Below are positions 48,107 through 57,993 of a DNA stretch of 64,000 nt, piece after piece. Below the pieces are notes generated by a model that did not search any database, was not told the origin of the DNA, and saw only the letters and a program-made list of their open reading frames with translations. How positions within the stretch are numbered: the first letter of the stretch is position 1; every line of letters starts with the position of its first letter. The translations under genes and the position numbers were made by a program. The stretch is from Zygotorulaspora mrakii (taxonomy: Eukaryota > Ascomycota > Saccharomycetes > Saccharomycetales > Saccharomycetaceae). The stretch is from assembly GCF_013402915.1 (NCBI RefSeq), contig NC_050719.1, forward strand, positions 1,674,001 through 1,738,000, read 5' to 3'.

Positions 48107-49996
48107 ATGAATGGATCTCCAGGCTCCTATAGTAATCATGGGTTTGGGATTCCCGTCAATGGTGGGAATCGGACGAGTGGTGGTGGACCTGTTAACGCTC
48201 AAAGGTCAATGAATGCTCAGCAAATGCTACAACAACAGCAGGCACAACAAACACAGCTGCAACAGAAGCAGAGAATGCTTCTGCAACAAAGGGCGTTACA
48301 ACAACAGAAACAGCAGCAAGCCTCTCAAAATTATGAGGCTCAATTTTACCAACTGTTGATGACATTGAATGAAAAGCCAAAGCGAATCTACAATTTTGTT
48401 GAAACCACAGATTTGACGTTAAAAAAGTACGAGCAGTATAGGCCAAGTTTTGAGTTCCATATTTATGAAAATAATTATAAAATATGTGCACCTGCAAACA
48501 CGCGACTGCAACAGCAACAGAAGACGCCTGAGCTTACAAGTGATGGTTTAATATTAAACAAAAATAATGCGATACTTAAGGAATTCTTGGAGTGCGTTGC
48601 CAGAGGCAGGATACCAGAAGCGATAATGGAAGTTCTTCGGGATTCCAATATACAGTTTTACGAGGGAAATTTGATACTACAAGTTTACGACCATACCAAT
48701 ACTGTGGATGTTATTTCGAGGGATCAGAAGCCACAGGCTCAGGGTAGTCCACAGGCTCAGGGCAGCCCACAGAGTCAAGTTAATGATCAAGAACAAGGTC
48801 AAAACTCACACCAACGCCAGCCGACTAAGCAAGAACCACGAGAAGAACATGAGGACCATGAAGCACAAATGACTCCTGAGAACTCACGGTCATCCATGAA
48901 TTATGTCAGGCAGCCAGGAAGTACAAATTCCTTCTCTTCCCAGCAAGGCACAAATGGGGGAGACAACAGTTCACAATCTTCTTCTATACCGGGCTCAAAT
49001 AAACCGGTACCATCCACTTTCAAAAGGCCAAGAGTATATCGGACACTCTTGAGGCCTAGTGATTTGACTCACTACTATGATACAATGTCATACGCTGATC
49101 ATACGAGATTTTCTGACAGTATATACCAACAACTGGAGTCTGAAACGTTGTCTTTAACAAAGCGCAATCTATCACTAGCTGTTCAACTGAATCCCTATGA
49201 ACACAAGGACAAGTTGGAGGATACTTTGTTTGCCATGCCCTCTTGGGATGAAAAAAGGAACAAATTATCTCATGTTCACCGAACAGAATCTAAAGTTCCA
49301 GGGAGTAAGGGAGTCGTTGGCCATATTGATGAACATGAAGAATTGCCTCAGCATTACTCCAATTACGAACAAATGATGATGATAATGAGTGAACGTACTA
49401 CTACATCTACAAACTCTACTTTTGCTGCCTCACTTACGAAGAATGCATCACAGACAGATGTTGCCGACGCCTCTAAATCTGGAAATGGAAAGAATCTTGG
49501 ATCAACGTCTGGGAATGGAAACGCCGGTAGCAGATCTTCATCTAGTACTAATCAGGTTGCAATTGCTGCTGCTGCTGCCGCCGCTGCAGCAGGTCTGACT
49601 GTGGGAAACGAAAACAACCAATTCAGTAGATTGAAGTTCATAGAGCAGTGGAGAATAAATAAAGAAAAAAGAAAGCAACAGTCTTTAAATAATAACATGG
49701 CACCTGGTGCATATAATAGAGTGATATCAATGGCAACACCGTTGACGTCTCAAAGTCAGTTCTCTCAGCATACACCAAATGGTCGCAATGATGTAGGAAA
49801 TAGCGAGTCCACCTCTTTTCAGCAAAACCAACAGCAGCAACAACAACAACAACAACAACAAAAGGCAAACGCTAAACGTGCATTAAATGACAAATCAAAG
49901 GCAAAAAAGCCCCGCAAGACCAAGAAGAATGCAAATGCTGAGAACGCAACCGCTGAAGGGCAAGTAAAGAAAAAACGTGTGACCAAGAAGAAGTAG
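48107..49996 (+). CDS. SPT20: SAGA complex subunit Spt20 (Ada5)
   Basis: The 629-residue protein matches Spt20 (YOL148C, 604 residues), a core structural subunit of the SAGA histone acetyltransferase coactivator in the nucleus. A glutamine-rich N-terminus (about 30-75) precedes the conserved Spt20 domain (about 85-210: KPKRIYNFVETTDLTLKKY, ECVARGRIPEAIMEVLRDSNIQFYEGNLIL). A second conserved block has RPRVYRTLLRPSDLTHYYD (about 305-325). Downstream are a poly-Ala tract (49560-49593) and a poly-Gln tract (49825-49862), then a basic tail. The start is ATG 48107; TTG at 48101 is rejected. Confidence 0.95.
   Translation: MNGSPGSYSNHGFGIPVNGGNRTSGGGPVNAQRSMNAQQMLQQQQAQQTQLQQKQRMLLQQRALQQQKQQQASQNYEAQFYQLLMTLNEKPKRIYNFVETTDLTLKKYEQYRPSFEFHIYENNYKICAPANTRLQQQQKTPELTSDGLILNKNNAILKEFLECVARGRIPEAIMEVLRDSNIQFYEGNLILQVYDHTNTVDVISRDQKPQAQGSPQAQGSPQSQVNDQEQGQNSHQRQPTKQEPREEHEDHEAQMTPENSRSSMNYVRQPGSTNSFSSQQGTNGGDNSSQSSSIPGSNKPVPSTFKRPRVYRTLLRPSDLTHYYDTMSYADHTRFSDSIYQQLESETLSLTKRNLSLAVQLNPYEHKDKLEDTLFAMPSWDEKRNKLSHVHRTESKVPGSKGVVGHIDEHEELPQHYSNYEQMMMIMSERTTTSTNSTFAASLTKNASQTDVADASKSGNGKNLGSTSGNGNAGSRSSSSTNQVAIAAAAAAAAAGLTVGNENNQFSRLKFIEQWRINKEKRKQQSLNNNMAPGAYNRVISMATPLTSQSQFSQHTPNGRNDVGNSESTSFQQNQQQQQQQQQQQKANAKRALNDKSKAKKPRKTKKNANAENATAEGQVKKKRVTKKK
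49825..49862 (+). repeat. CAG/CAA poly-glutamine tract in SPT20
   Basis: A run of mixed CAG and mostly CAA codons encodes about 12 consecutive glutamines near the C-terminus of Spt20; length is likely polymorphic among strains. Confidence 0.85.
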
Positions 49997-50107
49997 CATT
50001 GGCACAAGATCATCCACTGGTGGAAAAGATGGCTAACGAATTGCACTTGGGAAAATACTGAACTTTCAATATCTTATGTACTTATAAAGGTGTGTGATGC
50101 AATTTAT

Positions 50108-50713
50108 TCATGCGAAAGTGTCTTTGGGGTCATTCTCTAATAAATATTTGATTAGTTCATAAATATTTTGTCTGTCTGCAACCGTATGAATCCAAATGCC
50201 ATATACTTCATGTTTAAGATTCTTAATTATTACTAGATCATCCTTAACTTCGACTCCCATACATTCCAAAGGATTTTCAGCATCTTCAGAAGCATTGAAA
50301 ACCTTTCTCTTATTGATGACGCTGTTGGGCACAATACCCATCGAGAAATTATCCGGGTTCATTCTGTTCAGAATAATAAGCCCGTAGTTGTATATGTCAC
50401 GGCCAGTTAAGACTGCACCGCAGTTTGCCGAATCTGTGGCATTGTTCGCTGTATTATTCTGTTCACTGCCATCCTGTGCGGGGAGGACGTCCTGCTCATC
50501 GTGAACATCTCTAAGATATATTGCCAGAACGCCTTGATACTCTAATTTGGTCCACTCGTCATTTGCAAAATCCCACTTATAGACTGAGGCATGCGGTGTG
50601 TGGAATAGCAACTGTTTTATCTTGGGATCATACCGGCCAATAACGTTGAAATTCAGCGCTTTTCGGTAGATGTCCATTGTCGTGGCAGCTGCCTCCATGT
50701 TTTTGGTAGCCAT
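50108..50713 (-). CDS. DCP1: mRNA decapping activator Dcp1
   Basis: The 201-residue protein matches Dcp1 (YOL149W, 231 residues): YRKALNFNVIGRYDPKIKQL, HTPHASVYKWDF and the C-terminus ADRQNIYELIKYLLENDPKDTFA are nearly unchanged. It is an EVH1-fold cofactor of the Dcp2 decapping enzyme in cytoplasmic P-bodies. The low-complexity Asn-rich loop of the S. cerevisiae protein (about residues 80-130) is much shorter here (residues about 74-96), which accounts for the length difference. It is convergent with SPT20 (111 bp). Confidence 0.96.
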   Translation of the reverse strand: MATKNMEAAATTMDIYRKALNFNVIGRYDPKIKQLLFHTPHASVYKWDFANDEWTKLEYQGVLAIYLRDVHDEQDVLPAQDGSEQNNTANNATDSANCGAVLTGRDIYNYGLIILNRMNPDNFSMGIVPNSVINKRKVFNASEDAENPLECMGVEVKDDLVIIKNLKHEVYGIWIHTVADRQNIYELIKYLLENDPKDTFA

Positions 50714-51543
50714 ACTGCTCTTGAGATCAAAACACGCCCGATTCTTTACGCTCGTATGTCTTCACCAACAGCTTTCTTTTCATCCCCAAGACTTTTTTTT
50801 TGCGAGACATCGACACCTGTGAGAAAACAAGATTACTAATTACGCAATAAATATAATACACATTAAAGTGCGCAAATCTCCTTGCACACCCTGTTCAGCA
50901 TACCTCTCTTGCTACCGCGGGAAATCATCATGGCGTCTTACTTTTTCATGAAGACAACAGTCACAAGGGTGTTGCAGCCACGTACCGTATAACTTGCATA
51001 TAATCACGTATGACTTGCATGACGTCCATATATGGCTGGCCGTGATCTCCAGTCTCTTAATCAAGCGTAACGGTTCGTACCGAGCTGTCAAGCATGTCAA
51101 GCAGGTCAGGCATGGAGTGGCACAAGTAAGAAGAGGTTGCGGGGCGGCATGGCGCTTCACATTTCAGCGTAACCTAAAACGACCCGCAGAGTAAGCTGCT
51201 CAGTCACCATTACTCGATGCCGGAAGCAACTTTCTACGAAGCTGATGCAGAGGGTGTTTCAGTATTACAAGTTCTGGTCAACAACTGCTTCAAAGTCTCA
51301 CCAAGTATAACGCCGGTTATCTCCTTTTTTCAGTTTATCCCCGGCTACTGTCGGATTTCTCGAATAGTCGCTCAGCAAGGTAGCGTGGCAGGGGGCATCA
51401 GACAATCAGTTCTGTAGATGGATAGATTTCCATATAAAGGAGAGGGGAATTCATGATTTCATGCTATCATGTTAGATGTTGAGTCTTAGTTTGTTCGAAG
51501 TCTGTAGATATTTGAGTAGAAACAAGTGGATTAAATATATATA
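50714..51543. promoter_or_regulatory. divergent DCP1/oxidoreductase intergenic region
   Basis: This 830-bp gap marks the end of the YOL143-149 block. It contains the two divergent promoters. No gene or repeat beyond short ORFs on both strands is seen. Confidence 0.4.
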
Positions 51544-52593
51544 ATGACGGTATTGAATGTTGGAATTGTCGGTACAGGTATTTTCGCAAGAGCAAGACAC
51601 TTGCCTTCGTACCAAGAGTTGCCTAATGATTTCAAGGTAGTTGCTGCGTTCAACAGGACAAAGAGCAAGGCATTGGACTTTGCAAAGGTTGCAGGCATTC
51701 CAGAAGACAAGGTTTTCGATAACTTGGATGACTTGCTGAAGGATAAGGACGTTTCGTTCATCGATGCGTTGGTCCCAGTGCAGTTCAACGTTGCTACCGC
51801 GGAGAAAGCCATTGCAGCGGGCAAACCTATCCTGATTGAGAAACCAATTGCCGCAAATATGAAGCAAGCCAGAGAACTTGTTAAGCTTGCGGATTCTACA
51901 CCTTTGCCAATTGGAATTGCTGAAAATTGGTTACATTTGACGTGTATCGATGTCGTTAAGCCACATTTGAAACGTATTGGCCCTATTGTGAGTTTCACAC
52001 ATAATGCTACCGGTCCGTTTGTGACGGAAAGCAAGTATTTAGCCACTACGTGGAGACAACATCCTGAGCACATTGGTGGATTCCTTTCTGATGGTGGTGT
52101 TCATCAGTTAGCGTTGGTGACTCATCTTGTCGGTAATTTTGGCAGCGTCTCTGCTCTAACGAGGCAATTGCGCCCTGAGTCGGGCACTGACGACATTGTC
52201 TTTTCTACTGTTCAAATCAAAGATAGTGACGTTATAGGAACCTTCACCTATGGTTCCGCTTATGGTGCCACTGATAAATCAGTTTTCTTGAAAATCTATG
52301 GGAAAAATGGGTCAGTTGTCATCGATTTGTCAGATAAGAGGAACTCGGTCGTTAAAGTTCAAGTCGGTGACTCTGCTGAAACAGCTGGTAAAGAAGAAGT
52401 CTATCCAGTCCCAACAGACGAATCATTTGGTGTCGATTCAGAATTCCTGAATTTTCATGAAGCTGTTGTTAAGAAAGATAAAAATTTATACCTCGGTAAC
52501 ACCAGAGCAGCTTTCCACCATTTGGCATGTGTTGCAGCTTTCTTGGAATCCGCTTCCAAGCATGGTGCTAACGTTGAAGTTGAGACGATTTGA
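51544..52593 (+). CDS. Gfo/Idh/MocA-family NADP(H) oxidoreductase (YMR315W-like)
   Basis: The 349-residue protein is the same length as S. cerevisiae YMR315W and about 60-65% similar by eye throughout. An N-terminal Rossmann fold has GIVGTGIFAR (7-16) and AAFNRTKSKALDFA; EKPIAANMKQA (99-109) is the catalytic-lysine/phosphate block of the family. The C-terminal alpha/beta domain has WRQHPEHIGGFLSDGGVHQLAL, with the conserved Gly-Gly-x-x-x-Asp-x-Gly-x-His motif. YMR315W is reported to reduce with NADPH and to help NADPH supply under stress; its substrate is not well defined. It is convergent with PHR1, 78 bp away. Confidence 0.92.
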   Translation: MTVLNVGIVGTGIFARARHLPSYQELPNDFKVVAAFNRTKSKALDFAKVAGIPEDKVFDNLDDLLKDKDVSFIDALVPVQFNVATAEKAIAAGKPILIEKPIAANMKQARELVKLADSTPLPIGIAENWLHLTCIDVVKPHLKRIGPIVSFTHNATGPFVTESKYLATTWRQHPEHIGGFLSDGGVHQLALVTHLVGNFGSVSALTRQLRPESGTDDIVFSTVQIKDSDVIGTFTYGSAYGATDKSVFLKIYGKNGSVVIDLSDKRNSVVKVQVGDSAETAGKEEVYPVPTDESFGVDSEFLNFHEAVVKKDKNLYLGNTRAAFHHLACVAAFLESASKHGANVEVETI

Positions 52594-52671
52594 TCTTTTT
52601 AATGAAATGAATCTAAGACGATTGAGTGGTATGTATTTTATATATCATTTTTGTTAGTTTTACAGTTATAA

Positions 52672-54372
52672 TTAAATGACTTGTCTGTAAGCTTCGAGAG
52701 CTTCCTCGCGACTTTGTTTGAGATCAACTATTGGGTGATGGTATTCCGCCGTTTTCGCAAGATTATGAACGTCGGAAAAGCTTTTGAGTTCTGGAACCCA
52801 CCGCTTTATGAAATCTCCTTTTGGATCGTACCTCTTACTTTGCAATTCCATGTTAAATATTCTAAAGTAGGGTTGGGCGTCAATTCCTGTGCTAGAACAA
52901 AATCCCCACCCACCGACGTTCGAAGACAAATCGTAATCTCTCAAATGTCTGCGGAACCACCTCTCACCCCAACGCCAGTCAAGTAATAAATTTTTCGAAA
53001 GAAATGAAGCTACAATCATGCGGGCCCTATTGTTGATATAGCCTGTATAAAGAAGCTTTCTCATTATAGCATCTACTATGGGTATACCTGTGGTACCGCT
53101 GCACCACTTCCTGAACGTCTCTTCCTCCCTCTTCCATCTCAGGTTATCCATTTCAAACTTGAATGGTAAATCCATTGAAAGGTATGGCCAATTGCAAATT
53201 GCATTCTTATAAAAATCCCTCCAGGCTACTTCTCTGACAAACTCTTGCAAACAGTTGTTTTTTTTAATATCTTTGGAAATGATCCCTTGTTTGCTCTTCT
53301 TCGAAGCTTGGAGAACAATGTATCGGCTACTTATCAGTCCTAAAGATAAGTAACAACTCAAATGAGAAGATCCTTCATCTCTGAGGATATCCTTCTTATC
53401 ATAAGAGTTGACTTTCTGGTCGAGGAAGGAACTAAGCAATTCAATGGCAGCCGCTTCACTTGCTTCTGGATGGTTTTCCGTGGAGGATGGAATATAAGAA
53501 GTGAACTCTTCCGGCAGCTCATAGTTTATTTGAATTTTTTCAAAATCTTTGCTGTTATCCTCAATGTCATCAATCTTTTGTATGAATGCGCCATCTGTTT
53601 TTTTCAAATAAGCTTCGATTTCGACAGCCCATTTCTTGTACCACGGAGTGAATATCGTGTATATTGAACCCTTACCGGTCTTTAATGTACAGGGCTCTAA
53701 AACACAAATATCGTGGTGCACTTGAAAATTGAATGAATCGTCTCTTTTTTTCAATATTCTTATATCCCTGTATAGTTCATCCGATTCATATTCAGCATTA
53801 GCGCTTACGATCACAGATTCCGACTCTTTGGCTAAACCTAGACATTCATTTTTAAACCACTCCGCAAAATTGTCGCTGTTAGAAAGCTGAGCGGTTCCCG
53901 GTTGATAGTGCAAAACGTATAAGGGCACTGCCATTTTAGCAAGCGCATCTCGCAATGAAAATAGTGCCTTTAGCATGAAAGATAACTTCCAGCCACCATC
54001 TAAATGAGCTCTCCAGTCATGTTCATTGATGGTAAAGACTGTTATAAAACGGCCTTCCTTTTTACCTTCTTTCCATTTTACGTACTCGTTCCATGTCTTA
54101 CACAAAGAAGTATTATCCAAGAGGCGTAGGTCGCTTCGGAACCAGTGCAAAAAGAATCGAGAGGTTGTATTCTGAGTTTCAATTGCAGATTTTAGATCAT
54201 TGAGCAAAGTTATAGGCTTTTCTCTCGTTCTATTGTTAAACTTGTTTGCCTCTCCGCAGCTAATCGGATGTTTATAATAAATCTTATTTGGACCAAAATA
54301 TAGACTCAAATCGTCTTCCAATTTAGGCTTCTTAAGGGGAGTAGATACACCATTGATGGACCCACGTTTCAT
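52672..54372 (-). CDS. PHR1: CPD photolyase
   Basis: The 566-residue protein matches Phr1 (YOR386W, 565 residues), which uses FAD and a methenyltetrahydrofolate antenna with blue light to split cyclobutane pyrimidine dimers in nuclear and mitochondrial DNA. A basic N-terminus (MKRGSINGVSTPLKKPKLED, 1-20) may serve targeting. The antenna domain starts near FFLHWFRSDLRLLDNTSL. The FAD-binding domain has FVREVAWRDFYKN, IPIVDAIMRKLLYTGYINNRAR and LLDWRWGERWFRRHL, with the electron-transfer tryptophans in this region. The start is ATG 54372; TTG at 54423 is rejected. PHR1 is subtelomeric in S. cerevisiae. Confidence 0.96.
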   Translation of the reverse strand: MKRGSINGVSTPLKKPKLEDDLSLYFGPNKIYYKHPISCGEANKFNNRTREKPITLLNDLKSAIETQNTTSRFFLHWFRSDLRLLDNTSLCKTWNEYVKWKEGKKEGRFITVFTINEHDWRAHLDGGWKLSFMLKALFSLRDALAKMAVPLYVLHYQPGTAQLSNSDNFAEWFKNECLGLAKESESVIVSANAEYESDELYRDIRILKKRDDSFNFQVHHDICVLEPCTLKTGKGSIYTIFTPWYKKWAVEIEAYLKKTDGAFIQKIDDIEDNSKDFEKIQINYELPEEFTSYIPSSTENHPEASEAAAIELLSSFLDQKVNSYDKKDILRDEGSSHLSCYLSLGLISSRYIVLQASKKSKQGIISKDIKKNNCLQEFVREVAWRDFYKNAICNWPYLSMDLPFKFEMDNLRWKREEETFRKWCSGTTGIPIVDAIMRKLLYTGYINNRARMIVASFLSKNLLLDWRWGERWFRRHLRDYDLSSNVGGWGFCSSTGIDAQPYFRIFNMELQSKRYDPKGDFIKRWVPELKSFSDVHNLAKTAEYHHPIVDLKQSREEALEAYRQVI

Positions 54373-55086
54373 CTTGTTGACATCAGGCCTTTCATTTGGT
54401 GATACCAAGTTGTTAAGTGACAAATATTGCTCTTATTTATATGAACCTTTTATAATAGCAATGTTGCCGCGCGCCTGCGAGCAAGCTCGGCAACCACTGA
54501 GAAAGTCGCAATACATAGCACAATCTCTCCCGTCACACAAATAAACTAATTAATGGAAATCCATCAAATCAGTTGTATTGAATAGCAGTTTAGAACCCCA
54601 GCAGTCAAGTGCTCAAGGTGTCTGTATTAAAGCTTGGATAACAATAAATGCAATGGGCTGTGAGTTTTATATGGCATTGAAGCCTTGAACATATGGTCTT
54701 TTGCTCTGAGCCATGGGGATGCTTTGCCCTCCCGGATAACCATGGGATAAACAAGCAAGAACTCTACTTGGAGAACAGCTTGACCCGAGTCGCGTCTTAG
54801 CTTGTGACCAAAACTACCAGGTGCTGTTGTAGACTTTTAGACCCGTGACAGAGGATTTTAACTACGCAAACTTGTAATCAGTGCTGCTTTCGTTATGTAT
54901 TATTAAAGATGCTGCAAAATTACTACTATTGTTTTTAAGAAGCACTGACTTGCTAGGATCTGCGTTTTATAGACGACAGGCACCCAATTGGTTGTGTAGA
55001 CGACACTCGTTCATCTTGCGATGTCATCCGCTTGCAAATGAAATGTCGCACTGTTTAGGCTACTATCGATGCAGATTCATCAATCA
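54373..55086. promoter_or_regulatory. PHR1 upstream region
   Basis: This 714-bp gap is the PHR1 promoter plus the 3' flank of the small surface protein. No gene, tRNA or clear motif is seen. Confidence 0.35.
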
Positions 55087-55443
55087 TTAAAGCACTGCTG
55101 CAAGAGGCAAAACACATATAGAAAACAGCAGATATTTCCATCCAGAGTATTTCCTTGACGAACCCGAATTGGTTGCAGCTAAGCATGTGTCATTATGGCG
55201 AAGCGCACACAGGTAGGCATCCAGGATTGTTGCTCCGCTCTCCAAGTCAAACATACTGCCATCTCCACACTCAATACTGCTGAAATTCATAAGCATACCG
55301 GTATACGAATACCTAGCAGGCTCACTATTATCATAGGCAGAGTGACCGCAGTACCATCCTTCCAGCACGGGTGTGGTACTATTAACGGTGAGGTTGTACA
55401 CAGTCCCACATGGCATCATAAAAACGGTGTTGTTTGAGCTCAT
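55087..55443 (-). CDS. small GPI-anchor-like surface protein lacking a signal peptide (possible remnant)
   Basis: From the ATG at 55443 this gives 118 residues; an in-frame GTG at 55467 follows a stop directly. I do not recognise the family. The C-terminus is Ser/Gly-rich (NSGSSRKYSGWK) followed by LLFSICVLPLAAVL, the shape of a GPI-anchor addition signal. Five N-glycosylation sequons (NMS in the extended form, NLT, NST, NFS, NDT) and five cysteines suggest an extracellular folded domain. However, the N-terminus has no hydrophobic signal sequence, so secretion as written is not expected. It may be the 3' end of a decayed wall-protein gene or a gene whose 5' exon is missed. The gene is flanked by long non-coding stretches in a subtelomere-like neighbourhood. 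Confidence 0.5.
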   Translation of the reverse strand: MSSNNTVFMMPCGTVYNLTVNSTTPVLEGWYCGHSAYDNSEPARYSYTGMLMNFSSIECGDGSMFDLESGATILDAYLCALRHNDTCLAATNSGSSRKYSGWKYLLFSICVLPLAAVL

Positions 55444-56298
55444 ATTAGCTAGAATTGTTGTACTCACTCAGATAGTATATGGGAAACCTCGCCAAGAAGT
55501 ACTGATCTTGAAGTGTGCACTGTCGATAAAAAGCCTTATATATGATAAAAAAAATTTGCAGCATTTGAGTTTTCTCGTCATAGAATCAGACAATGCCATG
55601 ATGGACAACAATACATGGCAGCACGAATATCTTTTTCTCACCAATTTACGTTTAGTAATGAAAATATACTTTTAAATCATAGTTGCAAAAAGGCAGAATA
55701 CTCAAGAAATAACATAGTATAAAGTAAGAAAATGAGCGAGCTATGAAGATATAGGAATTAATATTAAGTGTAAACAAAGATACAAAAGAGATGATCCAAG
55801 TATAGTAGAGATGACACTTTCACGATGACATAGCGAAAGAAATAAAGTCACGTGAAAATCTAACGAAGTATAAATCTGTTCTGAATCGCTGTCAGATGAC
55901 GATCTACTGCAATATTATCATTTGTATATGTTTAAGTAGGCTAGTATCAACAACTGCGAAAAATAACCTACTCACAATCGGTTGTTGCTTTCTTTTTGGC
56001 AGAGACTTTTTTGGAGGAGCCACATCTGCAAAGAGCGCTGTGAAAGACATTGTGGACAGCGGTTCTCAAAAGAGTGCAATACTGAAGAACAAGGAAATAT
56101 TAGACCACTTCTCCTCAACTTCACTGCTTTTCAGATTTACTTTTTCCATATAAACTACTGAGATTCCGATTTTAAAAGGTAGAAGGGTTTTTTCACTTGA
56201 TACTTCACAAGGGTTTCCTTAAAGCTTAATGCTCCTCTGAATATATATACTGCATATTGCTGGGCGGATATATTGATTCCGGTTCTCGCGAAAAGTCA
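55444..56298. promoter_or_regulatory. intergenic region before VBA2-like gene
   Basis: This 855-bp, AT-rich gap contains GTCACGTG at 55847-55854, a Cbf1/Pho4-type E-box, about 445 bp upstream of the transporter. It is not followed by an AT-rich CDEII or CDEIII, so it is not a centromere. A plus-strand 85-codon ORF at 55896 is not supported as a gene. Confidence 0.4.
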
Positions 56299-57993
56299 AT
56301 GAACTTAGATAGCAGGCACAACGTAGCGGAAAGGGTGCACGATCCAAGCTATGGCAGCATTCCTGATGGAGAGGAAAATGCATTGCTTGCTGTAGATGAA
56401 TCAAGTGATATTGATATCGATAAAAACCGGGATATACCACTCTCTAGTATACCTAATTTGTGGTTAATTGAAGCGGCGCTATTCACAAACGTTTTTCTAG
56501 CTGGTTTTGATGGAACAGTCACCGCAACAACTTATCAGACGATTGGAAATGAATTTAATCATACTAACATATCAAACTGGATTACTACAGCATACCTGAT
56601 CACTTCTACCGCTTTTCAACCTTTATACGGATCATTTTCTGATGTATTAGGCCGCAGAAGTTGTTTGTTTTTTGCGAGCAGCATATTTGGTGTTGGATGC
56701 CTTGCCTGTGGCCTGTCCACGAATATTTACATGCTGAGTTTCATGAGGGCTCTCACAGGTATTGGTGGGGGCGGTCTAATCACTCTTTCTACAATTGTTA
56801 ACTCAGATGTTATACCTTGTTCGAGAAGGCCGTTATTTCAGGCATTTCAAAACTTGCTATTGGGACTCGGAGCGATATTTGGAGCATCTTTTGGTGGCTC
56901 AATTGCTTCAACAGTGGGCTGGAGATGGTGTTTTTTTACTCAAGTGCCAGTTTCTGTAATCAACTTGTTTTTAATGGGTATTTACGTCCCAAATCAAGAA
57001 GGCTTTGAGAACGAGACACTTTCTAAGGTAATTCATCCTAAACGATTTTTGAGCGATATCGATATTGCAGGCTCAATTCTGATAATTGTGGGTTTGAGTT
57101 TGCAGCTCCTGTATCTGAGCATAGGCTGTAATGGCAATGTCAATGAAAATATGTGGAGACAGCCTTCTTCACTTCTGCTATTAGTTTCAAGTGTGGTGGT
57201 CTTAATATTATTCCTGGTCAATGAGAAACGAACCACTGCAACGGCAATTATCCCTTTAGACCTTGTGACAACTTCATACGGGTTTGTGGTATTGGTCATC
57301 AGTATCCTAGTCGGATTCGCCAGTTATGCATATCTTTTCACCTTGCCATTGTTTTTTCAAATTGTCTTGGGGGACTCAGCAGCGAAAGCTGGACTGCGTC
57401 TAACCATACCATCTCTGTTTACTCCTATTGGGAGTTTTATAACAGGTGTTTGCATGAGTAAGTTCAATTGCTTGTCTAGGCTACTTTACGCTGGTATATT
57501 TTTGATGTTTCTTGGTAACTTTCTGTTTCTACTGATCAATAACGAAACTCCAAATTGGCTGATTGGTATTTTTTTGATCCCTGCTAACCTTGGTCAAGGA
57601 ATCACCTTCCCTACTACATTATTCACATTCATATTTGCTTTTTCCAAGAAGCGCCAAGCTACAGCGACATCTACATTATATCTCTTCCGGAGCACAGGGT
57701 CTGTATGGGGCGTCGCAATTTCATCAGGTGTGGTTCAAGTATATGCGACTTGCTACCTACAAACAGCATTAAGGGGACTACTGAACGAGGATCAAATAAC
57801 TCAATTGATCACTCACATAAATGCAAATACTTCATACATTAGATCTCTACGTGGTGAGGTAAAATCAACTGTCGTAAAAGGGTTCGAACTGGGAACCCAA
57901 AGAGCACATTTACTTTCTACACTTCTATCTTTGTTGGCTTTGACACTATGCTTCATCAAAGATAGATTAGAAAAACCCCTGTCAAGGGGCTAA
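56299..57993 (+). CDS. VBA2: MFS transporter, vacuolar basic amino acid (VBA/DHA2) family
   Basis: The 564-residue protein is a major facilitator with about 14 membrane segments from residue 55 on. The DHA2-type motifs are clear: AGFDGTVTATTYQTIGNEF (motif D1), PLYGSFSDVLGRRSCLF (motif A) and MRALTGIGGGGLITL (motif B), and motif C-like GLGAIFGASFGGSIAST. Vba proteins import lysine, arginine and histidine into vacuoles in S. cerevisiae. The gene lies just before a SUL1-type gene, matching VBA2 (YBR293W) before SUL1 (YBR294W), though Vba2 is shorter (474). The acidic N-tail of about 50 residues includes a DPSYGSIPD motif. The substrate cannot be fixed from sequence. The start is ATG 56299; TTG at 56257 is rejected. 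Confidence 0.78.
   Translation: MNLDSRHNVAERVHDPSYGSIPDGEENALLAVDESSDIDIDKNRDIPLSSIPNLWLIEAALFTNVFLAGFDGTVTATTYQTIGNEFNHTNISNWITTAYLITSTAFQPLYGSFSDVLGRRSCLFFASSIFGVGCLACGLSTNIYMLSFMRALTGIGGGGLITLSTIVNSDVIPCSRRPLFQAFQNLLLGLGAIFGASFGGSIASTVGWRWCFFTQVPVSVINLFLMGIYVPNQEGFENETLSKVIHPKRFLSDIDIAGSILIIVGLSLQLLYLSIGCNGNVNENMWRQPSSLLLLVSSVVVLILFLVNEKRTTATAIIPLDLVTTSYGFVVLVISILVGFASYAYLFTLPLFFQIVLGDSAAKAGLRLTIPSLFTPIGSFITGVCMSKFNCLSRLLYAGIFLMFLGNFLFLLINNETPNWLIGIFLIPANLGQGITFPTTLFTFIFAFSKKRQATATSTLYLFRSTGSVWGVAISSGVVQVYATCYLQTALRGLLNEDQITQLITHINANTSYIRSLRGEVKSTVVKGFELGTQRAHLLSTLLSLLALTLCFIKDRLEKPLSRG

Noticed and set aside
55847..55960. Possible centromere (CDEI-like GTCACGTG)
   Set aside because: The following 80-90 bp are not more than 90% AT and no CDEIII (TGTTTNNNNTTTCCGAAA-like) follows.
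55896..56153. 85-codon plus-strand ORF with a hydrophobic start
   Set aside because: It resembles a signal sequence by chance composition only; no family is recognised and it lies in AT-rich intergenic DNA.
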